Below, one piece after another: positions 12,471-26,700 of a DNA stretch of 64,000 nucleotides (positions within the stretch are counted from its first letter, which is position 1; each line of letters opens with the position of its first letter). The DNA is from Henricia sp. BOLD:AAB3569 (lineage: Eukaryota > Echinodermata > Asteroidea > Spinulosida > Echinasteridae), in NCBI GenBank assembly GCA_037783545.1, contig JBBELK010001059.1, positions 186,001 through 250,000 of the forward strand, written 5' to 3'. A program made the position numbers and the translations under genes. Below the pieces are notes generated by a model. It saw only the letters and a list, made by a program, of their open reading frames with translations, did no database searches and was not told the DNA's origin.

Positions 12471-12625
12471 TAAGCGGGCCTCCCACTGTGCTATTTTTGC
12501 CACGAATTTCCTACGAATTGGTACGATTATCGGAGACTGCCTATAGACTCTACACACAATCATGCCCAATCGTACCCAATCGTAGGAACTTCGTGACAAA
12601 AATCGCACAGTGGGAGGCCCGCTTA
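12471..12625. mobile_element. MITE family 5
   Basis: Terminal inverted repeats of about 29 bp with one mismatch, starting taagcgggcctcccactgtg. The inner arms are also complementary (ctacgaattggtacgat / atcgtacccaatcgtag). Confidence 0.9.
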
Positions 12626-13283
12626 AGACCAGCATAAGTAACAGATAATACACGTAGCTCATCACTACTTGTATTGCAATGTCACAGGAAACATCCATGA
12701 ATTGGAATGCATTGCAAAAAAAAAAACCGGCCAATTCCACTGACACTGATATGGTTTTCAGACAAGCAGCTCGTCAGTATCAGGTTTTCGGACTGGCGGT
12801 TTTTCCCCCAGAAATGATTACATGTAGACTTCTTATTTCGTTGCCTCGCGGATTGCTAATTGGTGGCGTCCTTCATACTAACCGCAAGCAGCAAAAGCAG
12901 ACCACCCGAAGTCGGCCAATTGTACATGTATGCAACTGTAAAATAAATCTCTTGTGATAATTTTACTCTTTTTAGTGGATATGCTCCTTTAAAGTGGGTT
13001 TTAACTCTCTTCCAGAATGAAAAGTCACTTCGAACGAGCAAAATATTCGCTCCAAAATGAGCTATCCTTTATATAGGGCCTACGGCTTTAAAAAGAGTGG
13101 TTTTCATTTAGAGATCATTGAACACAATAAAATATGTTTTTATATACTATCCAGACATATACATTATTACGAATACGGATTCAATAAAGTACATGTACTA
13201 AGGCACTTAAATTCTTACCTATATATATTTTTTTTCATTCTCGAACAAAATATCACCATAATCTGTCCCGAGTTTAATTTACA

Positions 13284-13289
13284 TTTATT
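13284..13289 (-). promoter_or_regulatory. Candidate poly(A) signal of the polycystin gene
   Basis: AATAAA on the minus strand, about 55 nt after the stop codon at 13345-13343. It would give a short 3' UTR. It is the nearest canonical signal seen downstream of the stop. Confidence 0.45.
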
Positions 13290-13342
13290 TAATCTGGTTC
13301 AGCCCTTTTGTTAAACTAAATTTTGAAATTTAAATTTGTAAT

Positions 13343-14748
13343 TTAACTAAGAAAGATTTTTCTGCTATGCTTAGAAGTTTCCTTTTTCTCCTCAACTGCC
13401 TTCACTTCCTTGGCGAAATCGTTGAAGGTCCCCTGGTCGAAGTAAGAGTGAGCGATCTTCTCGAGCAACTGGTCCACTTTGTCTGGGAGCGACTTCGCCA
13501 GGTCTGCTTCGTACTCCTCCATGTCCAAGTTGGGTAGGTCCTCGTTTTTGTTTTTGATCCCCGTAAAGGCCTTGAAGCGCTTCAGGATGAAATCCACCAT
13601 CTCGTAGTCATTGGATTGGTTGGCCAAGTCTCCCTTGACCGTCTTGAAGGCGCCGATGATTATCGTCAGGAACATGTTGATCATGACGAAGCAGACGTAT
13701 CCGGTAAAGCCGAAGAAGAATATAGGTCCGAGGATGCTTTCGGTGACTAGCAGCTCGCCGAACTTGAACTTGCCCAGCACGGCAGTGATCATGGTCTCCA
13801 TGGTCGAGAGAATGTCCGAGTAATTCACGAGGCGGTTGCAGAAGATGAGGAAAAAGGCCGAGGCGAAAGCCACGAAGACGAAGAAGAACATGAACGTGAA
13901 GTTGAAGAGCTCGTCCCTGCAGCTGCTGATGGTGCTTGAGAGGAGCCCGATGCGGCGGTTGAAGCGAAGAAGCTTCAAGAACTTGAGAGTGCTTAGGAAC
14001 ACCACGATGCCCAGGATATATCCGATTAATTCATTCCAGTAAGCCACGTACTGCAAATTGACGTGCTTTCTCTTCTCTCTGTCAGCGAAGGTCACGAGGA
14101 GGGAGTTGATCACGAAGAGACGAAACATATAGATGACCATAATGACGATGGACATACAGATAATCGACAGCTCGTTCAGGTTCCAGAAGAGCTTGAAGTA
14201 TGCCTTCTTTTCTTTTCGGATTTTATTCAGCTCACTGAAGGTCATGCAGATGATGAATATAAAGAATGCGATCTCGCACAGGAGGCGGACCAGGCCAATC
14301 CCCTCGTGGTACGTCAGCAGCCGGAGCACGTCGATTCGGTAGCGGGGGTAGCTGCCACCAGTTGGTAGGATCTCCATCATGAGGTTGATAAAGCTGAACA
14401 AATTCGTCTGCGCGTTGTAGACTGAGAACTCAATGAACACTGCTCTCGTGTAGCGGTCAATCCAGGCTTCCTCATACATCTGAGCCATAGTCTCCCTAAC
14501 AGTGTTCTCACTTTCCATATTGATGTAGTAGATGTATCCGCCACCGCGATACAACCCGTGCTTCCCCCAGACCGTGTAGCTGTCCAGCTCCTCCGCCTCG
14601 GTGAACCGGTACTGCGGGTAGTCCGGGCCAGCGGAGTCGTAGGGTGTCCATCCTGGACCGTACTGGCGCTCGTCTTGCCCTCCGCCCGAGTAGCCTATGT
14701 TGCATTCTTTGATCACCGTCTTCATCTGGACATTCACCTCGCAATCAC
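13343..14748 (-). CDS. Polycystin exon 33 (last): TOP-loop end, S2-S6, C-tail
   Basis: It starts after acceptor CATAG at 14749 in phase 1 and ends with TAA at 13345-13343. It encodes the end of the extracellular loop (CEVNVQMKTVIKECN, then YPRYRIDVLRLL). S2 (LLCEIAFFIFIICMTF), S3, S4 (ILGIVVFLSTLKFLKLLRFN) and S5 follow. The pore-like stretch reads TAVLGKFKFGELL, and S6 is VCFVMINMFLTIIIGAF. After S6 comes NDYEMVDFILKRFKAF, as in PKD1L proteins, then a charged, possibly helical tail. The exon is large and unbroken. Confidence 0.95.
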
Positions 14749-17700
14749 CTATGTAGGGATGTAGAAACATTACAAGGAATGACTGGACTTTTTTTATAGT
14801 TGGTTTTTCATCTTGCCAGCATCCAGTGCCTGATACGTTTTTGCTTCGTTTTGGTTGTTCATTCGTTACCAAAATACACAAAGCAAAACATCGATTGGGG
14901 TGTAGTGTATCAAAGCGTTTGGTAAAGTGAGTTCTGTTATATTTCAAAAAGTGGGGAAATGAAATACGTTCAAAAGTAAGAAGCAAGATCTAAGAGAGGT
15001 GTTGCAAGAACAAATTGAGACTGCTTTGAATATGGGTCATTCTTCAATAAGTGTCTATTTTTGGCCTTAAGAAATCGTGGAAAAAAAGTTGTTCAAATGT
15101 TGATTATTTTTAGTGGAACATGATCATTAAGGTACACAACAACTATAATTAACGTTCGGCACAATCTTTAGGGGAGTTTTATTTAATTTCATTAACATTA
15201 ACTTTTCAGTGTTGTAGCATAGGAAAAATGTGCTAAAATCATATCCGTCACACTTTCGTGACGGAAATGACGAATTTTGACAGTGACTTCGGAAACTGAG
15301 TAAATTCAAACAAGAGAATTTAAAGTTTAAACATAGAATAACAACCAGTGAACAGAGGGCTTTAAACGGAATATAACGCAACTTATTGTCCTCATTTTAT
15401 TGCCATTATTGGCAAATGGAAATGCAAAAAAAAATCAGATATGACGCTCCAAAATATCGTGACGGAGATGACCCAAAATGCCAAAAAATCATCTCCATCA
15501 CGGCAAAAAGTGATGGAACTGACTGTGACGGATATGACTAAATAAACAATTAAACTTTTATAACACCACCCACAGTCTGTTTGAAGCCCAAATACAACAG
15601 AAGCTTGGAAGTTTGCACAATTGTGATCGTTTGCATGAATACTTTTAAAGATTAAAAACACAAATCAGATATGCTATAAAGCGTTCGGAGATGACGTTGA
15701 ATAAAGGTACTATTGTATTTTTTTGAGAAAGTCCACAATTCCTTGGCTATTACGGGTTGCAGTCTTCTTTAATGGGTTAGCGTTTACACTACAAGCGACC
15801 TTGACGATTGCAGGGTTCAACCCCGCAATTGCGGGGTTAAACCCTACCCCCAAAGGTGACTTGAAAAAGGCGAATCAGACCTGGGTCTGATCCGCCTTTT
15901 TCAATTCACCTTTTGCGTTTACACTTAGTGCCTACCCGGCTTCAACTCCCCTTTTTGGAAATTGCGGAGTTCGATTCGGCAAAGGCGAATCGAGTGTAAA
16001 CGGGGTGGCGCTAGACTCAAAGGTTTTGGCACAAGGCCAAATTCTGGTCAATTACATTTGCTTCTCGGATTGTATAATGTACTGAAATCCCAAAGGTATC
16101 AGGGAAAAAAAGTTTACTTACAATTTTGACTGCTAACCCAATTTTTAAAAACATTTAAATTTTGTATTTATAAGCATTTTTTCCTGCTAAACAGTTTTAT
16201 GAAATTTACCCCAGGTAGTGATGTGAAAAAAATAACACAAAAATTGTGAAAAGATACCTTTTGTTTATATTCAAAATGAATTTAGCCTAACATAGATGAA
16301 TCGTTCCGGAAGAGATGCTGTAGAATTGAAATTTCCATAAAATTCCAAAACAATTCTGTTTTTTTATTGTTTATTTGCAAGCTGAACCTACAGTAGCCTA
16401 TACCAAAATAAAGGAATAAAAAAGAAATAGACACACTGCCGATTATTCTTGACAAAATCTCCGGGGATATGCTCTTGGCGTACCGTCCGCGTGCTCGTCA
16501 CGCCGTGTACGGAGGTGTCAATGCACACGTAAAATGTCACACACGGCCCTCGGGGAGAGAAATGTCAGCATAAAGATCTCCGGGTTCATCGAAGGTGTAT
16601 GGGGCAAGTCGACTCAAATTACGGTGGACGGGAAGACTGCAGAAGACCCTTTCAGGTGTATGAGACTGGCAGGAATATAGAATGTCTATTTGAGCTGACA
16701 CGGGGTATATAGAGGGATCTGTATGAGATTTGTGGGGCTTAGGGTCGAGAGGGAAAATAGTAATTTGGGGCTCGACTTCGAGCGTGTTTTCGTGTCGGTG
16801 TGAAACATCATGGAGATTGTTGTTCTGTTTTGTTGATTTGGCTGGGATTTATTTCACGGGAGGGGGTTGAATACTCTGGGGGGGTTGAATACTCTGGAGG
16901 AGTTGAATACTCTGGGCAGTTGCTGGGGGAAGATAAAGGATTTCTCCCTCCCCTGCCCACTTCGAAAGCAGTGCGTAGGCGTCATGATTTGGACACTTTT
17001 ACAGGTTGTTATAAAAGAAGAAAAAAAGAAAACTGAGATTAAAGTAGCTTGTTCAAATACTATCCATGGGAAGAGAAAACAGGAAATTTGCAATCCCCAA
17101 TTGGATTTGGGAGCAAAAAGGTTGGTGTAATTACTGCACTGCTTTTTATGTAACCATGCAGATAAATTAGTTTACAAAACACCGGGTTTTTGTTTTTGAC
17201 GATATCCTTGAAAATATACGGATTGAGAGCGCAGAATTTTAGAATGGTAATGAGAAAAATATATGAAATGATATGGTATCAAAATCTCAACACCCATGGG
17301 AAAAATTGGGGGGAGGGGGTGGTGTTTTCAAAATGTGATCTGGACACGCCCCTTTAAAGATAGAATGTCTGTTTGATTTATGGGGTACGAGATCTGTATG
17401 ATATTTCATGGAGCTTGGAAAAATAGTTATTTGGGGCTCGACTTTAAGCGTGTTTTCGTGTCGGTGTAAAACGTCCTGGAGATTTGTGTTGTTTTGTTTT
17501 GTTGAGTTGATTTGATATCACACAGGAGTTGAGTACACTGTTGTGGGCTGTTGATAGAGGCAGATAAAGGATCCCCATCCCCACCTACTTCGAAGGCAGT
17601 GCGTAGGCGTGAGGATTTTGGATAAATGTAGAATGTTCGCTAAGCATATTAAGTTAGTAAGTGGAGACGTGGTGCTCCAGTGGAGGCGCGGTGTTCAAGT

Positions 17701-20700
17701 GGATAGCGCGTCGGTCCTTCGGGCGAGTAGTCCATAGTTCGAGGCCTGGTCACTGCTACAGTGTTGTGTCCTTAGACAAGACACTTTACTCCACATTGTC
17801 TTTCTTTACGTATTGGTACCAACAAATACTAGTTGGGAAACGCAACTACGTGTTACTGCTGGGGGGTTTAACCTGTGAGGGACTGGCATCCTATCCAGGT
17901 GGGAGTAGCAATGATCCAACCTGTTGGGGAAACCCAACTAACTGCCGAGGGTAAACCTGCTATGGACTGGCATTCCATCTGGCCAGGGGAGTAGCAATGC
18001 TCCTAGTCAGTCCATGCCATGGAAACAGAGGATGAGTACCGGTCGTACGCGCGAGCAGGCTCGAGAAGCGATAAGTAAACAAATATAAGTAAATAAATAA
18101 AAAGTCTAGACTCCAGACCCCATCTCTATTTGCCCATTGAATGCAATCCACATCAGGATTTCAACCTTTGAAAATCGGGATGTTACTTTTTTTCGTTTTT
18201 AATTCTATTACGGTGAAACTTTATTAAATCAAACTTAGTCTAGCGAGACACATATCTGGCTTTTAAAGGAGTATTTCAGATGTTGCCTCGGGCACTTTTT
18301 AGGAATCCTTGGTGTAAATATCAGAAAGAATTAATAATAATTAATAATACAATTTATATTAATACATTCGTATTAATATATTGTCAAAATTATGCCATGC
18401 ACTCATTGATTTTTTAAGACCTTTGAGAACTCACCTTAACACTTTTTAATCGTTATAAAGGCATAATAAATTTTAATTTAAAGACTTTTTAGGTATTTTT
18501 AAAGAGGTATTAGACATTGTATTCGTGATGAAGTCCACAATATTTCAATTGTTTTGTTTTGTTGGTTTTTGTAAATGAGATATAGAGAACTGTGGATTCT
18601 CTCTATAAATAACAACTGTGTACAATACAGCTATAGTCTGAAGATTTCACTTCATTTTGATTTTTAAAAAAATAATCCGAGTTTACAAAACAAAAACACA
18701 CTACAGGAAACCAGTTCCATGGCAGCACTAAAACACCATATTTTTTATTTACAAATTACAAAGTGCCAAGTACACACTCCCACTAACCAGACACTGGAGT
18801 CTCTATTTTGGCCAAAGTATCTGTACTGCTCACCAAAAACAAGAATCAAACAAATTTTCTCCCAAATTTGTAATTTTGTTTGTCCTTAAAGGCACAGGCT
18901 CGTCAGCAATGCACGCGCGTCAAATTCGTGCCACGAAATACGCAGCTCCATGCGCCTTTTCTGTGGAGCTGCGTATTTTGTGACACGAATTTGACGCGCG
19001 CGCATTGCCGATAAGCCTGTGTCTTTAAAAAAAAAAATTGTCCTCGATTTTTTTCGTAATTTCTACAGTTACTGACATAATAAGGTAAATCTTAGTTTAT
19101 ATTATTTCATTTACTGCAGAAAACACACACACACAAAAACATTTTAAAATCCTGGGTAAATTTCACTTGAGTAGTTGAGTCTAATTTTTTTGTCATTCAT
19201 TAATAGAATAGGTTTTTTTATGAAACTGCAGACACTTGGATAGGCACTGACCTACATTTGGAGTCTTGTAGTCAATTTTTAAAATGCAATTTCACCACAA
19301 GCAAGGCCAAAGGCCATTCTCCGCAGAAAATAATGTTTTTTTTAAACAGAAAGGTCAAACAAAATAAGAAGGAAAAGGTGAGTAATTCTAAAGGTGCATG
19401 CCTACAAAACAGAAAGTTTTAAAGAAAAAGGGATGAGGCAGAGAGTTCTAAATAAAACAGTCTGCACGTACATGGGGCAAAAACATTAATAAAAATGACA
19501 TGCATGGCACAAGTCTCGCCGTAATCTACCTATCAATTAGCCTTTTGCATGTAACATTTGCATAATGGCTGGCGCCCGTATTCTTCATTTTAAAATGGAG
19601 GTGCAGTTCAGAAAGTCACATACTATGCTGTAGTTGCTACGTGGTGCACACCATTGCCTAGCAATCAACAGTTTGGTTGCTTTATGCCATTCTCTCCTAT
19701 ACGGTGAACACGGTATTGATTCTGTGCTTCACACCTGCCGCGCGTGCACCACATAGCAACACAAAGTTTGTCTGGTCAAGTGAATACAGTTCATGTGAAA
19801 GGAAGTACGCCAGACACTATCCATGCGAAAACATGCAAAAGGCTCGACCCCACTCATCCCCAAGATTTTTCTCACCATTGCGTCAAAATCAGCAGCTGAT
19901 TTTACGAAAAATGGCGTAGCTTGCGCAACTTTAGAAAATAGCATAAGCCCATAGACTTGTGTGTAATTATCACAATGAATGTTGCGCAGCTTACGCAATA
20001 AAAAGTTATGCAAACAGGCTTACGCAGTGCGTATGGATTCGTGAATTTGGCTCCAGATCTCGTTCAAATCCTATGGTGACCAGCAGGCTTAAGGTGAATT
20101 CACACTGAACATTTTACACCTTACGTGCACAACTTTTGATGCTCGCAAAAAGACAGTGGGGAGAAATTTGTGTGTGAATCAAACAAAGGCTTCGCAACTG
20201 GCACTGCTCGTCCCGTCCTTGTCACATGGTGGCGCTCTCGTTCTGGCGCGCGACACCACCAGATGTGAAGCCTTGAACAAAGGCTAGTACTAATACTGAT
20301 CTCCCAGCAAATACATTAATGAAAATCCACAAAAAATATGCAATAATTATAGAGTAAAAAAACAAAAAAACAAACAGGTCAAAAACAAATCTATCTCCAA
20401 CTTCATTACAAAAAGTCGAAAGAAGAAGTTACGTTACCTTTTGGAACTCTCTGCTGTCTGAAGATGACTTTGCCAAGGATCTTGGAGTAGCGATCTCCCA
20501 GAAACATAAACTCATCCTGACTCGGCGGGTCGCCGTTGTACCACTCCCCAGCAAACATGGCTGGTGTTAGACTGTTATCCACCCACAGCCAGAACTTGGG
20601 GATGCTTGTAGCCTAAAGTGAGAAACAACATACAGAATTTAACAAAAATTATAGAAATGTACACAAATGTGGACAAATGTCCATGAATTTGGGAAATCTG

Positions 20701-23700
20701 GATGCAGTGAAAAACAACTTGGCTCCACCGGGATTCGAACCACGGACCTTCTGCTTAACATGCAGTCGCCCTACCAATTGAGCTATGAAGCCAACCCGTG
20801 GTATCTTCTAAAAACACAGTATGTAGTTGTTACTCACTGAATGGGATCGGCTATTTTAAGTGAGCTTATCTTAAGTGATCTCTGGGAGGGGTGGTTATCT
20901 CATTGAAGGGTTTATACCTCTGTCGGGATGAAACATTTCTGGATCGGTCTATTAAAAGAACCTTGTCCACATCACATTTATTAGCCCCCTTACTCCCCCG
21001 CCCCTCCCCCCATTTTTTCATATCGTGTGTCATATTTTTCTCATTACCATTCTGAAATTTCACGCTCTCAATCCATATATTTTCAAGGATATTATCAAAA
21101 AACCGCTGATGTTTTGTAAACTAATTTTATCAGCAGTCGATTTCACGAAACATTGCACAACTTTTGACAAATGGCGCAAGCCCCATAGCTTGCGTGTTAT
21201 CTTCGGAAGAATGTTGCGCAACTTACGCAATAAAATGTTGCACAATAGGCTTACGCAACTGCGTAAGTTTTGTGAAATCGGCTGCTGGTTCCATAAACCA
21301 GCGCAGTGATTACACCAACCTTTTTGCTTCCACATCCAAATTGGAGATTGCAAATTTCATGTTTTCTTCCCACGGATAGTATTTTTGGGAGGTATTTTAT
21401 ATGATTGTTAGGTTCGAACAAAATCCATTTTCTAGAAAAATCTGAACAAGCTCCTTTAACGTTTCCATGAAGGATGCTTGAAGAACATGGGTTTACACTC
21501 AAACAACTTGAGTACCTGAAAAATTACACACCCTCAAAATTTCTGGAATGTAAATTCCCTGCTTGACAAAAAAAGCTATTTTGTTTAAGGGGAAAAAATA
21601 AATTGGTACCTTCATGAGGGTATGGTTTCCATCACCATGCACCAGAAGATTGACGTGGGCGTTCTTGGTCCAGAAGGAGAACGGGTCTTGATTGCCATAG
21701 CTGAAGACGGAAAGAATCCACACGAAGATGATGCTGAAGACGATCTCTCGGATGATGGCATACATCTTAAGCTCATTGATGCGCTTTGTGCGTTGGTCCT
21801 CCACGACGTGGGGATCCGGTGGTGCCCTGGCAGCTGGGTGGATGTTACTAGTGCCTGATAGACCGGGAAATAGTATCTGGTTATTGACTGGCAATGGGGG
21901 AAATAGAAGGGGTAAATAGATGCGACAATATATACCAGGAAAGCTTTGAAGTTAAGCAGCTATTTCACATAGCAAATGAACTAACAAGTCATTTGGATGT
22001 AATTCAATTAAATTGGTCATATTATGCTGAAGAGAAACAATTTCCATACTTTTCACGAAATATCCGGCAACATTTTTTTACTCTGCAGTTTTTCAAATTA
22101 ATAAGAGAGATGCAGAATGACAAATGGAATGCCCCTGTAGATTACAAACAGCAGCCAATCACCGAGCGCATCGATAATAATAATAATAATAAGATTTGTA
22201 AGAACTCTGGATGCCGCAATAGGGCGACATTTCGGGAATACTCTCCCCGGAGACCACCGAAATTTCGGCAAGAGTCACTCAAAATGACACCTTATTTGTT
22301 TACCCAAAGCTTCCAAAAATGGTTCCAGACCTAAGAGAGTCGGTTCTAGACCTAATAAAAATGGTTCTCGATTTGAAAAAAATGGTTTTTGACCTAAAAA
22401 AATTGTTTTTAAAAAATATATATATTAGGGCGACACCAAAATGTTGCCCTATTGAGCATGTCGCCCTAATATACCTTTTTTTACACACAAATTGTCGCAT
22501 TCATATTTTTTGTAATGCGCACATATCCACCCTGCACGTGTAGTGAAATTTGACACTGAATGCTCCATGTTACAAGTGTCCTGATTGTCCCAGAGCGGCG
22601 ACAAAAATTATGACGCTGCTTCCACAACAAAATGGGGCGAATTTCAACAGGGGCTCAAACGTACGAGTAGAAAAGTGCGTTAAAGAGGCCCTGTTACCCA
22701 CTAGGGGTGGAGCAAGGAAGGTATAGGGCAGGGCAAAACTTGCCATAGAGCGTATGCAGCCATTCTTCATCTCCTTGAAGCTCGCAATCCTCTTCATCTT
22801 CTTCCATGTCCGAGTCCTCGTCGGCGTTGGCCGTTTTGAAGACCAAGGCAATGAACAAGGACACCATAATCACCTGGGAACAACATCACAATAATAATAA
22901 TAATAGGCAGTTCTTATATAGCGCATTTCAGATCCGACGGATCTCTCAATGCGCTTTCTGCATTATTACCCCTGGTCATTGGGCTCAGTAGTATCATTCC
23001 TTAATCCTTCTCAGCTCCCTGGGAGTATACAGTCCCATGCTGCTTATGCACACAGGGACTAATCAAACACATCAGCTTTCACTACCCTCACAGGTACCCA
23101 TTTCCTCCTGGGTGGAGAGAGGCAATTCGTGGCAAGGTGCCTTGCCCAAGAGCACACGAACCATGGACGGGCCACGGTGGGATTCGAACCCCCGACCTGT
23201 AGATTCAACATGCTACACCGCTCGGCCATGGTGCCCCACAAACAATAGCCCGCATGAGAGATGACATCAACAATGTAAACAAAATCATGTCACACAAGGG
23301 TTTATGAGATTGTTTGGAGTATACTCTAATAAAATGTCATATGCCGTCATTCCATGAAATTGAGAGACGGTGTCCCCGTTACATCCGAGACCTTTTTTAC
23401 CTTATATTTTTGAATTTATGAATTTCATGAGTCAATTATACTCAAAAATACCAGCGGTTGAATGAGAGATACTAAAATTGTCCATCAATTGTAACAAAGT
23501 ATAAAAGCAACAGTCAATTTAAAGGAATTTTGTAGAAATGCAGGCGTGACATTCAGTGTTTACTACATAAAAATGCAAGTTAGAATCTTTGAATATATTG
23601 TTTAGGTCAAGAACTGTATTCTCATGTCATATTCAACGAGATCACTTTCGGGATCGGGGTGAAAAGAGCTAAATTTGCGTTGTGTTCCAGTTACATCCGC

Positions 23701-26700
23701 AACTCTCAAATCCGGACGTGTCGGTAAAATTCCGGAAATCCAGAAAAATCCGGACAAATCTCATCCCAGAATGTGAAATAAGTGATAGTTATTGCTAAGC
23801 AGCCTGCCACAGGGCACAAATCTGAGTGTTTGTTTTTTTTTGAAACATCACAGTATCCGCTATCCGAGATGCGTTCAACAACGAAATACCGAAACATGGT
23901 TGGCTGCGTCAGTATGCTGCAACCAAAACGGCTTATTGACAAACTGCATCCCAAAACATACAATCAAACATGGCTACTGTAAACAATGTCGTTTGTAAAG
24001 CATGACGGCTGCATGCTTAATGCGAAGAAGTTAGTTACATTGAAAATCAAAACTGCTAACTCAGCTGGCAGTGGTCTTCTACAGTCGAAGAATATTTATA
24101 CACTTTGAAATTCTCATATTATTTTGAAACACCCCAGCTCTTTTACAAACTTACTTTTATTGGCTGGGTCAGGATAATACCACAGAAGAACGAAATGATG
24201 ATCGAACGGAGCCACTGAGCGACCTCGCTGTTGCCCATTTGAAGGCCGTAAAACAGCGTGAAGAAAGTCGCAGTGATCGTCGCCAGCAAGCAGACAATCC
24301 ACGCGATGGGGACAAACCACCAGGGGAAGCTCCAGTGTTGGGGCTTCTTGGCTTTAGGGTCCGGGGTCTTGCCTTGAGAAGAGGGTTGGTCCGTTTGGGA
24401 CGGGTCGACGTCAACTTTTGCGTGGTCGCTGATTAGATACACGTCCTTGGAGGAAACCTGTGGCCGAGGCAAATGGAATTTGTATTTTATTATATGGGCA
24501 CTCTGGATTTTTATAGAAAACCAATTTTGTCCGTCTTACACAAAAATCTGAATTAGGTGAAAAAGTTGTTGCGCCTATACAGTCGTTGTTTTATACCAAC
24601 TTTGTAATACCATTTAGAAGCAGCATTGTATTTTCCACTCTACAGGGTGTTTAAAAAAAAAGGTAATCCAATTTTAAAAGGTTGTTTTGACCAGACTATA
24701 AGTTTGTCAATGAAAAGCATGGTAGTATCTCAAAGCAGAGGGTATGGGCTTTCCAATGATGCCTTGGTTACTTTCCTAGGGTCACGCATCACTGAGCACC
24801 ATTGTCTTGGTGCAAAATGGGTGTTGGTTAACTTTCATGTTGAACAAAATCGAACAGAATTGACACAATCTTATTCATTGATTGGATTTTATTCATTCAC
24901 ACTTTCCATGAAAATACCGAACGAGCCGAAGGCGAGGTCGGTATTTTCATGCTTCGTGCGATATATTCTCATATCACCCTCAAAGCCATCCAATATTTTA
25001 TAATTAGTCAAAACTTCAGGAGGGGTACTCCATTCCTCACCGTGTCACTACCATCTTTGGCCGATTTCTGGGGATGAACTTTATTGTCACTCATGAACTT
25101 TTTCGTCTGGCTCTCCTTGGCCACCATAATGCGTGAGGGCCGCTTCTGACGCAACCGCGATTTCTTGAAAAACTGCACCATCAGCAACGAGATCGGAAAC
25201 ACGATCAGGTTGGACTCGATGCCGATTGCGATCTGCGTTAAAGACAGATTAAGGATTGGAAAACTTTTAAAAACAGGAACAACAGCATTACATAACTAAA
25301 GAATAATGTTGATTAATTTCCTTGTAGAAATTTCAGCCACATAGATGCAGTAATTCTTCAGAAAATATGAAAAAATCCATGCATGGTTTTGTGTTGAATA
25401 AATGGCAAGAAAATTGTCTGCAGATCGACAGAACTGTAAAATGCACCTTCAGTTGGCAAGTTCTCACAAAGGTACCATTTTACAGTTCGTGTTCGTTACC
25501 ATTACTATCAATACTTTTTGTTGGATTTTTCTTGTCAACTCGTGAACTGCGCATGCCACACGCATGGCACGGCTGCCAGTTTGCAATGCAGGCAAAGATG
25601 GGGCTTGCCTAGGGACCACACTTGTACACTTGCTCCATCCTTCAGAAGGGATGTAAAGACGTTGGTCCAGTGTGTTAGGTAATGGAAACGCACTCTAAAG
25701 ATCCCAGAGCATTCTTTCGTGAAGAGCAAGGGGGATCATCCCCGGTGTCTCTGGCCATTTCTAATTCTAATTCTTCATGGGTTTCCTCACGCTTGCGAGT
25801 GACAGTGCAATGAGCACTATTGAGGAATCCTTGGTATGAATACCAGAAAGAAATAATAATAATAATAATAAGTCTGCTTTGCCACTCGTTGCAGTCATGG
25901 TCTGCACGCCGCGCGGCACCGCATTAAGCATCTACAATACACCAGCGCCGTAGTACGCCATGGTTCTTGCTTGGTGACCAGACTTGCACAAGTTTGCTTT
26001 GTGAAATTACTGAATCAATTGAGGGTGCTCTTTACGCTCGGAAGAAAAAAAGCGGAAAATAGAATTTGGTGGTCACAACCCAAAAAGGCCGTACAAATGT
26101 AATTATTTAGATTCTTTGCAAACGATTTACTTATTTTTGGTTCGCATCTACGCGGTCCAAAATGCATGTGCGCTGTGTACTCCGTGTGCGTGTTCCAATG
26201 CGATGCATTTTTATGGATCGCGCGCACACGCAGTATATGATGTGCGCCACAGAGTGCATGACGCAAGTCAGACCCGATCAACTGAGAATGAATATTTGAA
26301 ACACCCCGCCAAGACCAGGAAAACGCATATGGATTTTCATGTTTTTTTTAAACGTGGTATATTTGACAAAGCTGAAATTTCTTCGGATGAGTTTGTTGAT
26401 GTCTTTCTTTTGATTTATAATGGTTTTATTCGCAGAATCGCTCAAAAACAGATAATCTACAGGGCCTTTAAATCCTAGCCCTTACTTTGAGTGGTAATTT
26501 CGGCCTTGTGTCAGGCAATTTCCTTTAAAAAAAGATTTTCAAACAACTTTTAACTAACCTCGGATGTGGACATGCTGAATGGCCCAATGCTAAACGTATG
26601 GCTGGCTATGCCCCCAGACCCCACTTGGTAGAACATGATGTTGGTCAATAGTTCCAACCACAGCGCCATCAGGCAGCACAAGGCGCGCTGCATGCGCGTG

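Noticed and set aside
14749-14986. Upstream extension of the last-exon open frame with an alternative start
   Set aside because: The acceptor at 14749 and the exact phase match to exon 32 show that this part is intron.
21894-22334. 146-codon open frame on the plus strand
   Set aside because: It lies in an intron, ends in the family F repeat with AAT runs (NNNNN), and has no recognisable domain.
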